From Thermotogae bacterium (lineage in GTDB: Bacteria; Thermotogota; Thermotogae; Petrotogales; Petrotogaceae): a stretch of 64,000 nucleotides of DNA. Below, one piece after another: positions 8,022-17,667 of the stretch. Position numbers and translations under genes: made by a program. Position 1 is the stretch's first letter. Each line of letters starts with the position of its first letter. Where the stretch lies: contig JACKPH010000001.1 of NCBI GenBank assembly GCA_024233675.1, positions 124,001 through 188,000 of the forward strand, written 5' to 3'. Below the pieces are notes generated by a model. The model searched no databases. It worked only from the letters and a program-made list of their open reading frames with translations, and was not told the DNA's origin.

Positions 8022-9524
8022 GTGATTTTAAACGAAATTATTGATCTTCTGAAAGATCAGATTGTTTCTAAAAACATTAAAATATCAGGAGACACGGAAT
8101 TAAAAAATATAAAAGACAACAGTGAAAAAGTAGAGGAAAACGATATATTTGTTGCTATAAAAGGATCTGCTGTTGACGGTCACGATTATATAAACACTGC
8201 TTATAAAAAAGGTGCGGCCCTTATAATTCTTGAAAATAATAAAAAACTTATTGATTTAGGTGATATAAATTATCTGAGAGTTAAAAACTCAAGAAAAGCA
8301 CTTGCGGATATTGCTTATCATTTTTCCGATGTTGATCTTAACAGATTTAAAACTTATGCCGTTACGGGAACTAACGGTAAATCAACAAGTATTTCCCTGC
8401 TTCACCATCTTCTCAGGGAAGCTAAGAAAAACAGCAGTCTTTTATCAACCGTTGAAATAAAAATAAATGATGAAGTTATTGATATGCCTTACAATACAAC
8501 TCCCAGCACACTGAAAATAGTTGATATACTTGAAAAAAGCACGGAAAAAAATATTGATTTCGTAAATTTCGAAGTTTCCTCTCATGCAATAGCACAGAAA
8601 AGAATAGATAATCTCAGTTTTGATATAGTTGCATATACAAATATAACAAGAGATCATCTTGATTATCATAAAGATTTTAAGGAATACGAGGATATTAAAC
8701 TTTCACTGGTAAATTATCTGCGACCGAACGGAAAAGTTATAATTAACACGGACAATCTTCCGCTTTCAAAATTTCCGGATATTCCGAGAGAAAACATAAT
8801 CACTTACGGTATGTCAGATGAGGCGGATTTCAAAATAAAAGATATTTCGGAAAGTATTTATCAGATGAACTTTAAAATCACCACACCTGATGGTAAGGAA
8901 ATTTCCATTTATTCATCTATAATAGGTACATTTAATGCGTACAATATAACAAATGCCGCTATAGCGGCAAATCTTCTGGGTTTATCCTATGAAGAAATAA
9001 AACACGGGGTTATAACTTTTAAAGGTGTTCCCGGAAGATTTCAGCTTGTACCGAGTTCAAAAGCTCTTGGTTTTTCTGTTGTAATAGATTTTGCACATAC
9101 ACCTGATGCACTTGAGAAAGTTCTTATGACAGCTAAAAAAATTGTAAAAGGCCGTGTTATATGTGTTTTTGGTGCCGGAGGAAATGCTGATAAAGGTAAG
9201 CGAAAAATAATGGGAGAAGTTGTCAGTTCAATTGCCGATATTATTGTTCTCACTACTGACGATCCTAAAGATGAAGATCCGGACAAAATTGTAGAGGATA
9301 TAAAAACAGGAATAGAACTCGATAAAAACTTCATAGTTATCCCTGACAGAAAAACAGCAATAAATGCGGCAATTAATTTTGCAAACAGAGAAGATATAGT
9401 TATAATAGCCGGAAGAGGCCATGAGAAACATCAGATTTTTTCAAACGGGAAAAAAGTAAAATTCGATGATTTCGAAGTTGCTTATGAATGTATTGAAAAC
9501 CTCAGAAGGAGTATGAAAAAATAA
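8022..9524 (+). CDS. murE: UDP-MurNAc-tripeptide synthetase MurE
   Basis: MurE adds the third stem-peptide residue to UDP-MurNAc-L-Ala-D-Glu in the cytoplasm. The 500-residue protein has the Mur N-terminal domain, the ATP loop GTNGKST (near residue 117), the central ligase region and the C-terminal domain. The substrate-selecting motif, DNPR in diaminopimelate enzymes, reads DDPK here; T. maritima MurE, which uses L- and D-lysine, has DDPR. A lysine-type substrate is therefore plausible but not shown. The start is GTG at 8022 with a strong GAGGGGGAG site (8008-8016). It is the first gene of the mur cluster, divergent from hrcA. Confidence 0.93.
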   Translation: MILNEIIDLLKDQIVSKNIKISGDTELKNIKDNSEKVEENDIFVAIKGSAVDGHDYINTAYKKGAALIILENNKKLIDLGDINYLRVKNSRKALADIAYHFSDVDLNRFKTYAVTGTNGKSTSISLLHHLLREAKKNSSLLSTVEIKINDEVIDMPYNTTPSTLKIVDILEKSTEKNIDFVNFEVSSHAIAQKRIDNLSFDIVAYTNITRDHLDYHKDFKEYEDIKLSLVNYLRPNGKVIINTDNLPLSKFPDIPRENIITYGMSDEADFKIKDISESIYQMNFKITTPDGKEISIYSSIIGTFNAYNITNAAIAANLLGLSYEEIKHGVITFKGVPGRFQLVPSSKALGFSVVIDFAHTPDALEKVLMTAKKIVKGRVICVFGAGGNADKGKRKIMGEVVSSIADIIVLTTDDPKDEDPDKIVEDIKTGIELDKNFIVIPDRKTAINAAINFANREDIVIIAGRGHEKHQIFSNGKKVKFDDFEVAYECIENLRRSMKK

Positions 9525-10801
9525 TGAATTTTTTAGATCTTAAAAACCGGGGTATGAAATTTAAAACCGATTCGAGAAAAATTGAAAAAAACGATGTTTT
9601 TCTTGCTTTAAACGGAGAAAATACAGACGGAAATCTTTTTATAGATGATGCGTTCAAAAAGGGCGCATCTTTTGCTTTTTCCGAAAAAGAAGATTTAAGC
9701 GGCGGAAATATTATTTATACAGAAAATATACAGAATAAACTTCTGGAAGAAACATCAGATTTAATAAAAACAAATTCAAAAATGAATATTGCGGTTACCG
9801 GATCAAACGGTAAAACAACAACCAAAGAAATTCTTTTTTCTCTTCTGAGCCCTTATATAAAAACTTTCAGAACAGAAGGCAACATGAATACCGAAACCGG
9901 AATTCCGTTATGCATATTAAATGATTATTCAGGTGAAGAAACATGTATATTTGAAATGGGTTTAAGAAAAAAAGGGGATCTTGAATTTCTTACAAAATTT
10001 TATAAGCCGGATGTTGCGTTTATAACCTCTGTAGGTTCTTCTCACATGGAATTTCTCGGTACAAGAAAAAATATTGCGGATGAAAAAATGAAAATAACTT
10101 TAAATATGGATAAAGGACTTTTAATAATGGACGGAGATGAAACTCTCCTTACGCCCCCGAAAAATCTTAACGTTTTAAAATTCGGGAAAAATAAAAGTAA
10201 TGACGGATATTTAGAAGATTATGAATACATAAATTTTAAAACAAAAGTTTATTATAAAATTTTCGGAAAAAGTGTTTTACTTACCCTTAACGATTACTGG
10301 TCAGAAGGGCAGCTGAAAGATCTTCTTGCATGTCTTATTTTTGCTGTATTTATTCAGATTCCTTTAGATCCTTATGCTATTTCTGATATAAATATTCCGG
10401 CCGGACGCTTTAAAATATATAAAAAGAAAAATAATCATATTATTGACGATTCTTATAATGCTTCCTACGAATCATTTATAAATGCTTTTAGCTCTGTCAG
10501 AAAAATGGATTATACTAACAAAGTTCTCATAATGGGAGAGATGTTTGAGCTGGGTGATTCATCCGAAAATTATCATAACCGTGTTTTTGAGGAAGCTTTT
10601 AATACTTTTGACAAAGTATATTTTTATAATATTTCGGGATTAAAAACCCCAGATAATGTAAAATTAATAAACTTTAACAGCGTAGATACTATAAAAGATA
10701 TAATATTAAAAGAAAAAGGATTAATATATATAAAAGGTTCTAACGGTACGGGAATTTACAGTTATCTTAAAAATTCGGATATTTTATCTGATGAAAATTA
10801 A
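9524..10801 (+). CDS. murF: UDP-MurNAc-tripeptide--D-Ala-D-Ala ligase MurF
   Basis: MurF adds the D-Ala-D-Ala dipeptide to give UDP-MurNAc-pentapeptide. It is 425 residues long, with an ATP-binding loop VTGSNGKTTTKE (about residues 89-100), the FEMGLRKKGDLEFL segment and the C-terminal DDSYNASYESF motif that identifies MurF. Its ATG overlaps the murE stop codon (TAATG), so translation is coupled. The N-terminal domain is short, and the residues around 200-260 are more divergent than the core. Confidence 0.95.
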   Translation: MNFLDLKNRGMKFKTDSRKIEKNDVFLALNGENTDGNLFIDDAFKKGASFAFSEKEDLSGGNIIYTENIQNKLLEETSDLIKTNSKMNIAVTGSNGKTTTKEILFSLLSPYIKTFRTEGNMNTETGIPLCILNDYSGEETCIFEMGLRKKGDLEFLTKFYKPDVAFITSVGSSHMEFLGTRKNIADEKMKITLNMDKGLLIMDGDETLLTPPKNLNVLKFGKNKSNDGYLEDYEYINFKTKVYYKIFGKSVLLTLNDYWSEGQLKDLLACLIFAVFIQIPLDPYAISDINIPAGRFKIYKKKNNHIIDDSYNASYESFINAFSSVRKMDYTNKVLIMGEMFELGDSSENYHNRVFEEAFNTFDKVYFYNISGLKTPDNVKLINFNSVDTIKDIILKEKGLIYIKGSNGTGIYSYLKNSDILSDEN

Positions 10802-10816
10802 ATGAAGGAGATAATC

Positions 10817-11755
10817 ATGCTTTTTTTTGTCTATATTTTATTTTTTATTACTCTTTTAATAACTTACCCATCTTTTATCAAATTAATGAAAAAAAAGCAG
10901 TACGGACAGTATATACGTCAGGAAGGTCCGGACTTACATAATTATAAACAGGGAACTCCTACTTTCGGAGGGATTCTTTTTGTTTCTGCCATTTTTTTAA
11001 TGTTTATAATAACTTATTTTGTGAAGAAAGATCCAATTTATATGATATCCGGAATATCCGGAATTCTGTTCGGTTTTACAGGTTTTCTCGATGATTTTAT
11101 ATCTGTAAGAAAAAAACATTCAACAGGTTTCAATTCTCTGCAGAAACTTATTGTTCAGATAATATTTTCAGTTATAATTTTTCTTCTTATAAATTTTTAT
11201 AATCCTCATTCTTTTATAAATATTCCTTTCGGTTCCGGTAAAATAGAACTCGGATGGTTTTATCCGGTGTGGGCTGTGCTTTTCATTTCCGGCCTGTCAA
11301 ATGCAACGAATCTCACAGACGGTCTGGACGGTCTTTCTTCCGGAACATTTGTTGTTTCTGCACTTTTTACAGTACTGGTAACAGGGAAAAATTATGATAT
11401 CATTTTTATACTCACACTTCCTGTACTTGCTTTTATGATGTACAACATAAAACCGGCAAAAATTTTTATGGGTGATACAGGATCACTTTCTTTCGGAGCA
11501 ATGCTTGCTGCGATTGCACTTTATAATTCATCAGAATTTTTAACCGTATTTACATGCTTTATTTTTATATGCGAACTTTTCAGCGTTATAATACAGGTTT
11601 CAAGTTTTAAATTAAGAAATAAAAGAGTTTTCAGAATGGCACCTATACATCATCATTTTGAACTTTTAGGATGGTCTGAAGAAAGAGTTGTTATGAATTT
11701 CTGGATAATAAATCTTATTGCCGGGATCATAACTTTTGGAGGCTTTATTTTATGA
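10817..11755 (+). CDS. mraY: Phospho-N-acetylmuramoyl-pentapeptide transferase MraY
   Basis: MraY transfers phospho-MurNAc-pentapeptide to undecaprenyl phosphate, giving lipid I at the inner membrane. About ten membrane helices are visible. The conserved catalytic regions are DDFISVRKKHSTGF, TDGLDGLSSGT, FMGDTGSLSFGA and the histidine-rich APIHHHFELLGW. The frame is open to an ATG at 10802 directly after the murF stop, but an AAGGAG site (10805-10810) lies inside that stretch, six bases before the ATG at 10817. The 312-residue form starting MLFFVYILFF is therefore preferred. Confidence 0.95.
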   Translation: MLFFVYILFFITLLITYPSFIKLMKKKQYGQYIRQEGPDLHNYKQGTPTFGGILFVSAIFLMFIITYFVKKDPIYMISGISGILFGFTGFLDDFISVRKKHSTGFNSLQKLIVQIIFSVIIFLLINFYNPHSFINIPFGSGKIELGWFYPVWAVLFISGLSNATNLTDGLDGLSSGTFVVSALFTVLVTGKNYDIIFILTLPVLAFMMYNIKPAKIFMGDTGSLSFGAMLAAIALYNSSEFLTVFTCFIFICELFSVIIQVSSFKLRNKRVFRMAPIHHHFELLGWSEERVVMNFWIINLIAGIITFGGFIL

Positions 11756-13029
11756 AAATATGTCTTGTCGGTCTTGGTATAAGTAACAGGGAAATGATTA
11801 ATCTTTTAACTGATCAGGGAAATACGGTTTATCTGAGTAATAATTCCGCACTCAGTATTTCCGACAAAAACTTTCTTGATAATAAAAATATTTCTTACGA
11901 GGAATCTCACGGTGAATTATTAAAATCATGTGATTTAGCAATTTTAAGTCCGGGTGTTCCTCCCGATTCGGATGCAGCAAAAATTATTTTCGGAAACAAA
12001 ATACGATATACCACTGAAATAGAATATGCCTGGACACATATAAAAAGATTTAATCGTGAAGCTGTTTTCATCGGTGTAACCGGAACTAACGGAAAGACAA
12101 CAACAACATCTCTTATCGGACATGTTATAAGAGAAATAGGTTATCCCTGCTTTATAGGCGGAAATATAGGAGTACCGCTTGTCTCGGCTCCGGTTAATTT
12201 ACCTTATTATGTACTCGAAATAAGTTCTTTTCAGATGTTCTGGACAACTAAATTTTTCCCTGAAATATCGGTTTTAATAAATCTTGCACCGGATCATTTA
12301 AACTGGCACAGAAACCTAGAAGAATACTACGGGTGTAAAAAAGAAATGGTTTTAAGAACTCTTAAGGCCGGAGGAGTAGGTATAATAAATGAAAATACCG
12401 ATATAAACTATTCCGGAGGTCATAAAGTATTTTTTTCAAAAGATTTTATAGATAACGGTATTTTTTCTTTTTCTGATTTAAAAATTAAAATAAAAAATGA
12501 TTTTCTCAATATGAATATATACAGAGAAAATGCTGTAGCTGCTGTTTTAACTCTTTTAAACATGGGTTTCGGCAAAGATCTCATAGAAAATTCGCTTTCT
12601 TCTTTTAAAGCTCCTTCGCACAGAATTGAATTCTGCGGGAAAAAAGCCGGAATAAAATATTATGATGATTCAAAAGCAACAAATGTACATGCGGCAATAA
12701 ATGCCTACAGAAGTTTCAGAAATACAAATTATATAGCTATACTTTCAGGAGTTCCTAAAAATGAGGATATGTCAGAATTAATATCGGAACTGGAAAATTT
12801 TTCGAAAAAAACAATAGTTTTCGGTGATATGGAGAAAGAAATTAAAAAATATAAAATTCCGGATAATTTTTTGTTTGTAAATTCTCTTGAGGAATCACTT
12901 AAAGTTTCCAAAGATTTTGCATCAGAAGGTGATTGTGTTATACTCTCTCCTGCAGGCGCAAGTTTTGATAAATATAAGAGTTACAAGGAAAGAGGCGATC
13001 ATTTTAAAAGTCTGGTTGACAAATTATGA
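11752..13029 (+). CDS. murD: UDP-MurNAc-L-alanine--D-glutamate ligase MurD
   Basis: MurD adds D-glutamate to UDP-MurNAc-L-Ala. It has 425 residues: an N-terminal Rossmann-like domain (MKICLVGLGISN), the ATP loop VTGTNGKTTTTSLIGH (about 113-128), the LAPDHLNWH segment, and the C-terminal domain with YYDDSKATN and the SPAGASFDKYKSYKERG end characteristic of MurD. The start overlaps the mraY stop by four bases (ATGA). It follows mraY as in many dcw clusters. Confidence 0.96.
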   Translation: MKICLVGLGISNREMINLLTDQGNTVYLSNNSALSISDKNFLDNKNISYEESHGELLKSCDLAILSPGVPPDSDAAKIIFGNKIRYTTEIEYAWTHIKRFNREAVFIGVTGTNGKTTTTSLIGHVIREIGYPCFIGGNIGVPLVSAPVNLPYYVLEISSFQMFWTTKFFPEISVLINLAPDHLNWHRNLEEYYGCKKEMVLRTLKAGGVGIINENTDINYSGGHKVFFSKDFIDNGIFSFSDLKIKIKNDFLNMNIYRENAVAAVLTLLNMGFGKDLIENSLSSFKAPSHRIEFCGKKAGIKYYDDSKATNVHAAINAYRSFRNTNYIAILSGVPKNEDMSELISELENFSKKTIVFGDMEKEIKKYKIPDNFLFVNSLEESLKVSKDFASEGDCVILSPAGASFDKYKSYKERGDHFKSLVDKL

Positions 13030-14165
13030 AATCCGAAAAATTTATTTCAAAAGATGAATTCCGTTATAATTTTATATTTTATTTTGTTCTTCTCGGTCTT
13101 GCACTTGTTTTCGGTATTTTTTTTGTTAACAGTGCACTTCTTGCTATGGAAAACACGAGAAATTTCAGTGCAGGGGATAAATTTTTAAATCATATAATTT
13201 CAATGGGTATTGGATTTTTTTTCGGTTTTATAGCTTTTAAATTCGGAAATTCTTTTCTGAGAAAAAAATATGCTTTTATCTATCTGTTTTTAATACTTAT
13301 AGGTTTTCTTACTTATGTTTTATTTTACAGAGAAATAGCCGAAGTTCACAGATGGATTTACATAGGTCCTTTTCAGTTTCAGCCTTCAGAACTTGCAAAA
13401 CTTCTTCTTCCGGCTATTATGGCTTCTTATTATTACAGAGCCAGGGAAAAGAACAATTTTTTTCTGAATGTAATATTTCCTTTTATTATATGTGCCGTTC
13501 CTATTTTTCTTATATATATAGAACCCGATCTGAGTACTTCGGTGATAGTTGCTGTAATATTTTTCTTTTCTGTATTTATTTCGGTAAAAAATCCGAAATA
13601 TATAATAACTTTTTTAATCATATGTATGATTATTGTTATAGCGCTTTTCGCTTTTAAGGATTTACTTTTAAAGGATTATCAGGTTGACCGTTTAAATAAA
13701 ACAGATAATTATCAGATGAATCAGTCACTTAAAGCAATTGAAAACGGGGGAATTTTAGGAACATCTCCTTTCGGAGGAGAATTAAAATATGGTGTTCCCG
13801 AATCTTACAGTGATTTTATAATGGCTGTAATAGGTGAAGAATGGGGGAAACTCGGGATATTTATGGTAATTTCTATATTTCTTTTTTTAGCCGTTCAGCT
13901 TGTAAAAATGGCTTATTTTACAAATGATTATATTACTTTTGCATATTCATCGTTAACGGCTGTATGGATTTTTATACAGGTTACGGTTAATGCTCTTGTG
14001 GGACTCGGTGTAAATTTTGTACCGGTTACCGGTGTAACTCTTCCGCTTATGAGTTACGGTAATTCATCCCTTATAATAACATTGACATCTCTATTTCTTT
14101 CTTTGGGTCTTATTTATAATCAGTATAAAATTATTTTCACGGAGGATTCTGATGAAAAAAATTAA
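13026..14165 (+). CDS. ftsW: SEDS-family peptidoglycan glycosyltransferase, FtsW type
   Basis: A polytopic inner-membrane protein of 379 residues in the SEDS family, which polymerises lipid II during septation. About nine to ten hydrophobic helices are seen. Conserved blocks are FQPSELAKLLLPAI, the extracellular loop with SYSDFIMAVIGEEWG and the NFVPVTGVTLPLMSYG C-terminal signature. The position between murD and murG argues for FtsW rather than RodA, although sequence alone would allow either. It overlaps murD by four bases and murG by fourteen. Confidence 0.88.
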   Translation: MKSEKFISKDEFRYNFIFYFVLLGLALVFGIFFVNSALLAMENTRNFSAGDKFLNHIISMGIGFFFGFIAFKFGNSFLRKKYAFIYLFLILIGFLTYVLFYREIAEVHRWIYIGPFQFQPSELAKLLLPAIMASYYYRAREKNNFFLNVIFPFIICAVPIFLIYIEPDLSTSVIVAVIFFFSVFISVKNPKYIITFLIICMIIVIALFAFKDLLLKDYQVDRLNKTDNYQMNQSLKAIENGGILGTSPFGGELKYGVPESYSDFIMAVIGEEWGKLGIFMVISIFLFLAVQLVKMAYFTNDYITFAYSSLTAVWIFIQVTVNALVGLGVNFVPVTGVTLPLMSYGNSSLIITLTSLFLSLGLIYNQYKIIFTEDSDEKN

Positions 14166-15195
14166 AATAATAGTTTCAGGCGGAGGTACAGGAGGGCATT
14201 ATTATCCTGCAGTTGCCGTGCTGAAAGAAATTAAAAAAAACTATGATGCGGAAATTCTTTATTTTACCACAGACGGAAGAATAGAAGAAAAAAAATTAAA
14301 ATATGATTTTCCTGAAGCAAAATCAGAAAAAGTTTTCCTTACAGGATTCAGAAGACCTCTTTATAATCCGGCAAACATAAAAATTATATTAAAAATGTTT
14401 TCTGAAAAGAACAGAATAAAAAAAATCATAAAAAATTTTAATCCGGATTTCGGATTTATGACAGGCGGATATATATGCGGACCTGTAGGTATTGCATTAA
14501 AAGAACTTAAAATTCCTTTTTATCTTCATGAACAAAATTCAGTAATGGGAATTACAAACAAAAAACTTCTGCCGGATGCCGAAAAAGTTTTTTATTCTTT
14601 TGAAGAGAGCTGTAAAGGTACAAATTGTATAAAAACAGGTAATCCTGTTAGAACTCCTTCGGAAATTATAAACAGATCTTTGCTTACAAAATACGGTATA
14701 AAAGACCTTTCAAAAAAAATTATACTTGTAATGGGCGGAAGTCTTGGTTCAAAAGAAATAGACGATATTATGATAAAAATGTATGAAAAATCAGAAGATT
14801 GTGAATTTATACATATTTCCCAGGATATAAAAAAAGAAAATCTGCCTCAAAATATTCATATTTTTGATTATATTGACAAAATGGAAAATATTTTACCGGT
14901 TATTGATGGTATAATTTCAAGAGGCGGAGCAACGACTATTTCGGAAATACTTTTTTACAAAATAAATTCACTTATAATTCCCTGGCGTGATGCTGCCGAG
15001 GACCATCAGACAAAAAATGCTCTTTTTCTTAAAAGCAGGGGCCTTGCGGAGATTGTAAATGGTAATGATCCTGATTATACTTTAATTGAAAAATTTTTGA
15101 ATAATATTTCACCTAAAAAATCAGATTATATTTATTTTCCTGAAAAAAACCCGTCTGTTGAAAAAATAGTAAAAAATATAGATGAGCTAAAATAA
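14152..15195 (+). CDS. murG: Lipid I GlcNAc transferase MurG
   Basis: MurG is a peripheral GT28 glycosyltransferase that adds GlcNAc to lipid I to give lipid II. The 347 residues show the N-terminal glycine-rich loop SGGGTGGHYYPA, the acceptor-side FMTGGYICGPVG and LHEQNSVMG motifs, and the C-terminal UDP-GlcNAc-binding region with ISRGGATTISEIL and the DHQTKNA segment. Length is normal. The ATG lies inside the end of ftsW, preceded by GGAGG. Confidence 0.95.
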   Translation: MKKIKIIVSGGGTGGHYYPAVAVLKEIKKNYDAEILYFTTDGRIEEKKLKYDFPEAKSEKVFLTGFRRPLYNPANIKIILKMFSEKNRIKKIIKNFNPDFGFMTGGYICGPVGIALKELKIPFYLHEQNSVMGITNKKLLPDAEKVFYSFEESCKGTNCIKTGNPVRTPSEIINRSLLTKYGIKDLSKKIILVMGGSLGSKEIDDIMIKMYEKSEDCEFIHISQDIKKENLPQNIHIFDYIDKMENILPVIDGIISRGGATTISEILFYKINSLIIPWRDAAEDHQTKNALFLKSRGLAEIVNGNDPDYTLIEKFLNNISPKKSDYIYFPEKNPSVEKIVKNIDELK

Positions 15196-15213
15196 TTTAG
15201 GAGGTTTTTATTA

Positions 15214-16563
15214 ATGAAGTATTACTTTTCCGGTATCGGCGGAATAGGTATGAGCAGTCTTGCCCTTTATGCATATTATTCCGGAAACGAGGTTTACGGC
15301 TCCAATAATGAAAATAACGAAAGAATAGAATATCTTAAATCAAAAGGTTTAAATATAAACATAGGACACAGCAGTGAATTACCTGATGTTGATATTCTCA
15401 TAAGAAGCACGGCTATAAGAAATGATAATCCTGAAATAATTGAAGCTGCTAAAAAAAATATTCCTGTTTTATACAGAATGGAATATCTTAATTCCATTTT
15501 AAAATCAAACTGGAGTGTCGGTGTAACAGGAACTGACGGTAAAACAAGTACTACCGCTATGATTTCCCATATTTTAAAATACGCTAAAAAAGATCCCACA
15601 GTTTTCCTCGGCGGAATACATAATTCTCTCGAAGACGGTAATTTCAGAATAGGTTCCGGACTTATCGTTGCTGAAGTTGATGAAAGTGACGGTTTTATAA
15701 AAAACAGTCAGTCCGATGTTGTAATAGTAAACAATCTGAGACCTGATCATCTTGAACATTATGATAATAAATTTGAAAATCTTGAATATTCCATAAGAAA
15801 ATATGCTGAAAGAACACGTGATATATTATTTATTAACGGTGATGATCCTTATTTGGCATCATGGAATTTTGATTTTCAGAATGTCGTAACTTTCGGTGAA
15901 AATCCTAATAACACTTACAGAATTGTTTCAAGAAAAACCTCGGGAAGATATCAGGAATTTGAAATGTATTATAAAAAAACTTTTGTATGCAAAATAACTC
16001 TTACAATACCCGGTCTTCATTATGCATATGATGCCCTTGCAGCTGCTGCATTCGCTATGGAATACGGAATAAGTTTCAGCAAGGTACAGGAAGCTCTTTT
16101 TTCTTATAAAACTGTTAACAGAAGATTTAACATACTTTATGATAATACGACGAGATATGTAATAGATGATTATGCACATACTCCCGAAGAAATATCTATG
16201 ACAATAGATGCCGCAAGAGATTATTTCCCGGGCAGAAAAATCATAACTGTTTTTCAGCCTCACCGTTACACAAGACTTTACAGGAGCGCAGAAGGTTTTA
16301 TAAAAGCCTTAAAAAAATCAGATGAGGTATTTGTATATAAAATATATTCTGCCTTCGAAGATCCTATAGAAGGTGTTGATGAACATTCTGTTGTAAAAAT
16401 ACTTAATTCATATTCTGTATATTCTGAATTTTTTGATTCGGAAAATGAAATGATAAAAAAACTTTTAGGCTATGATAACTGTGTTTTTCTTTTTGTCGGT
16501 GCCGGAGATATAACAAATATAGCGAAAAATTTCAGTACTATACTGTCAGAAAAATATTTATAA
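15214..16563 (+). CDS. murC: UDP-MurNAc--L-alanine ligase MurC
   Basis: MurC adds L-alanine to UDP-MurNAc, the first stem-peptide step. It is 449 residues long with the N-terminal GIGGIGMSSLALYAY nucleotide-sugar loop, an ATP loop VTGTDGKTSTTAMISH (note GTDGKT rather than the common GTNGKT), the NNLRPDHLEHY block, and the DDYAHTPEEI and FQPHRYTRL motifs of MurC. An AGGAGG site precedes the ATG. It closes the mur cluster; no murB or ddl follows in this window. Confidence 0.95.
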   Translation: MKYYFSGIGGIGMSSLALYAYYSGNEVYGSNNENNERIEYLKSKGLNINIGHSSELPDVDILIRSTAIRNDNPEIIEAAKKNIPVLYRMEYLNSILKSNWSVGVTGTDGKTSTTAMISHILKYAKKDPTVFLGGIHNSLEDGNFRIGSGLIVAEVDESDGFIKNSQSDVVIVNNLRPDHLEHYDNKFENLEYSIRKYAERTRDILFINGDDPYLASWNFDFQNVVTFGENPNNTYRIVSRKTSGRYQEFEMYYKKTFVCKITLTIPGLHYAYDALAAAAFAMEYGISFSKVQEALFSYKTVNRRFNILYDNTTRYVIDDYAHTPEEISMTIDAARDYFPGRKIITVFQPHRYTRLYRSAEGFIKALKKSDEVFVYKIYSAFEDPIEGVDEHSVVKILNSYSVYSEFFDSENEMIKKLLGYDNCVFLFVGAGDITNIAKNFSTILSEKYL

Positions 16564-16606
16564 AAAATCTTTAAAAACCGTAACATTTTGTTAGCATTTA
16601 ATTAGC

Positions 16607-16635
16607 TTGACACATTCGTTTTTTTATAGTACAAT
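16607..16635 (+). promoter_or_regulatory. Promoter of the tRNA operon
   Basis: A consensus -35 TTGACA (16607-16612), a 17-base spacer and a near-consensus -10 TACAAT (16630-16635) lie about 34 bases upstream of the first tRNA. No terminator hairpin is seen between murC and this promoter. Confidence 0.88.
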
Positions 16636-16668
16636 ATATTTCGGTTAGCGAATGCAACCGATAAATAT

Positions 16669-16744
16669 GCCCCCATCGTCTAGCGGCCCAGGACATTGGC
16701 CTTTCACGTCAAAGACACCGGTTCAAATCCGGTTGGGGGCGCCA
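16669..16744 (+). tRNA. tRNA-Glu (anticodon TTC)
   Basis: A complete 76-base cloverleaf with an encoded CCA. The acceptor GCCCCCA (16669-16675) pairs with TGGGGGC (16734-16740). The anticodon loop CTTTCAC carries TTC at 16703-16705, and the T arm contains GGTTCAAATCC. It is the first gene of a three-tRNA operon. Confidence 0.96.
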
Positions 16745-16749
16745 GGAAT

Positions 16750-16824
16750 GGGCGCTTAGCTCAGTGGGAGAGCATCTGCCTTACAAGCAGAGGGTCGTAG
16801 GTTCAATCCCTGCAGCGCCCACCA
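16750..16824 (+). tRNA. tRNA-Val (anticodon TAC)
   Basis: A 75-base cloverleaf with an encoded CCA. The acceptor GGGCGCT pairs with AGCGCCC. The stem TCTGC/GCAGA holds loop CTTACAA with anticodon TAC at 16782-16784. It lies five bases after tRNA-Glu. Confidence 0.96.
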
Positions 16825-16830
16825 TTTATC

Positions 16831-16906
<76 letters not shown>

Positions 16907-16941
16907 TAAAAGAGAAGATTATTCTTCTCTTTTATTTTTTT
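16907..16941 (+). terminator. Intrinsic terminator of the tRNA operon
   Basis: A perfect 12-bp stem (16907-16918 with 16923-16934), a TTAT loop, and a run of T from 16935. It begins on the base after the CCA of tRNA-Phe. Confidence 0.9.
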
Positions 16942-16942
16942 A

Positions 16943-16973
16943 TAAAAAAAATATACCTTAAAGGTATATTTTT
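16943..16973 (-). terminator. Terminator of the DUF554 end of the minus-strand operon
   Basis: The hairpin ATATACC/GGTATAT with a five-base loop (16951-16957, 16963-16969) is extended by an A/T run. Read on the minus strand it is followed by seven T. The downstream edge touches the DUF554 stop codon. Confidence 0.8.
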
Positions 16974-17656
16974 CAGAAAAACTTCGCTAAAAAATCTATC
17001 AGTACAACATAAAAAAGTGAAGGCAGATAGTTTCCGACTTTAATTTCTTTTATTTCGAGTATTCTTATACCTATGGCAATCGTCATAAGCCCTCCTACAG
17101 CTGTAAAATCGTTTATATAGACTTCTGAAGCCAGAAATGACAAATTACCAGCAAACGTGACAAGAAGTCCCTGAACGACAAATATGCTCACAGAAGAGAG
17201 CATAACTCCGAAACCGTAAACAGAGGCAAAAATTACCGATGATATACCGTCAAGAAGCGATTTTAAAAGTATAAGAGAATTATCATTATTTATTCCGGCA
17301 TTTACACATCCAAGAATAGTCATAGGTCCTACTATAAAAAGAACTGTAGAGCTTATAAATCCTTTTACAAAAAGTGTTTCTCCTTCTGATTTCTCTATTT
17401 TCGAAGCAATTTTTCCTATTTTTTCCTCTATCTTTAAAATTTCTCCGGTAATCCCTCCTAATGCAAGAGAAAATAATACTATAAGTATATTATTTGATTT
17501 TAACCCCATATCAATACCTATTATAAGCGTGGTAAGTCCTACAGAATTAAAAAGAACTTTTTTTATATTTTCAGGAAATCTGTTCCCTGCAAATATACCT
17601 ATAATACTTCCCGCAATAACCGAAATAGTATTGATAAGAACTGAAAAATTCAGCAT
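16973..17656 (-). CDS. DUF554 family inner-membrane protein
   Basis: A 227-residue very hydrophobic protein with six or more predicted membrane helices. Family-typical segments are GSIIGIFAGNRFPENIK at the N-terminus, LGGITGEIL near residue 65 and GGLMTIAIGIRILEIKEI near the C-terminus, which match the YdfK/DUF554 family. The function of that family is unknown. A GGAGG site sits five bases before the ATG. It is the last gene of the long minus-strand operon and lies 11 bases after the propeller-protein gene. Confidence 0.85.
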   Translation of the reverse strand: MLNFSVLINTISVIAGSIIGIFAGNRFPENIKKVLFNSVGLTTLIIGIDMGLKSNNILIVLFSLALGGITGEILKIEEKIGKIASKIEKSEGETLFVKGFISSTVLFIVGPMTILGCVNAGINNDNSLILLKSLLDGISSVIFASVYGFGVMLSSVSIFVVQGLLVTFAGNLSFLASEVYINDFTAVGGLMTIAIGIRILEIKEIKVGNYLPSLFYVVLIDFLAKFF

Positions 17657-17667
17657 CTTTTCCTCCG

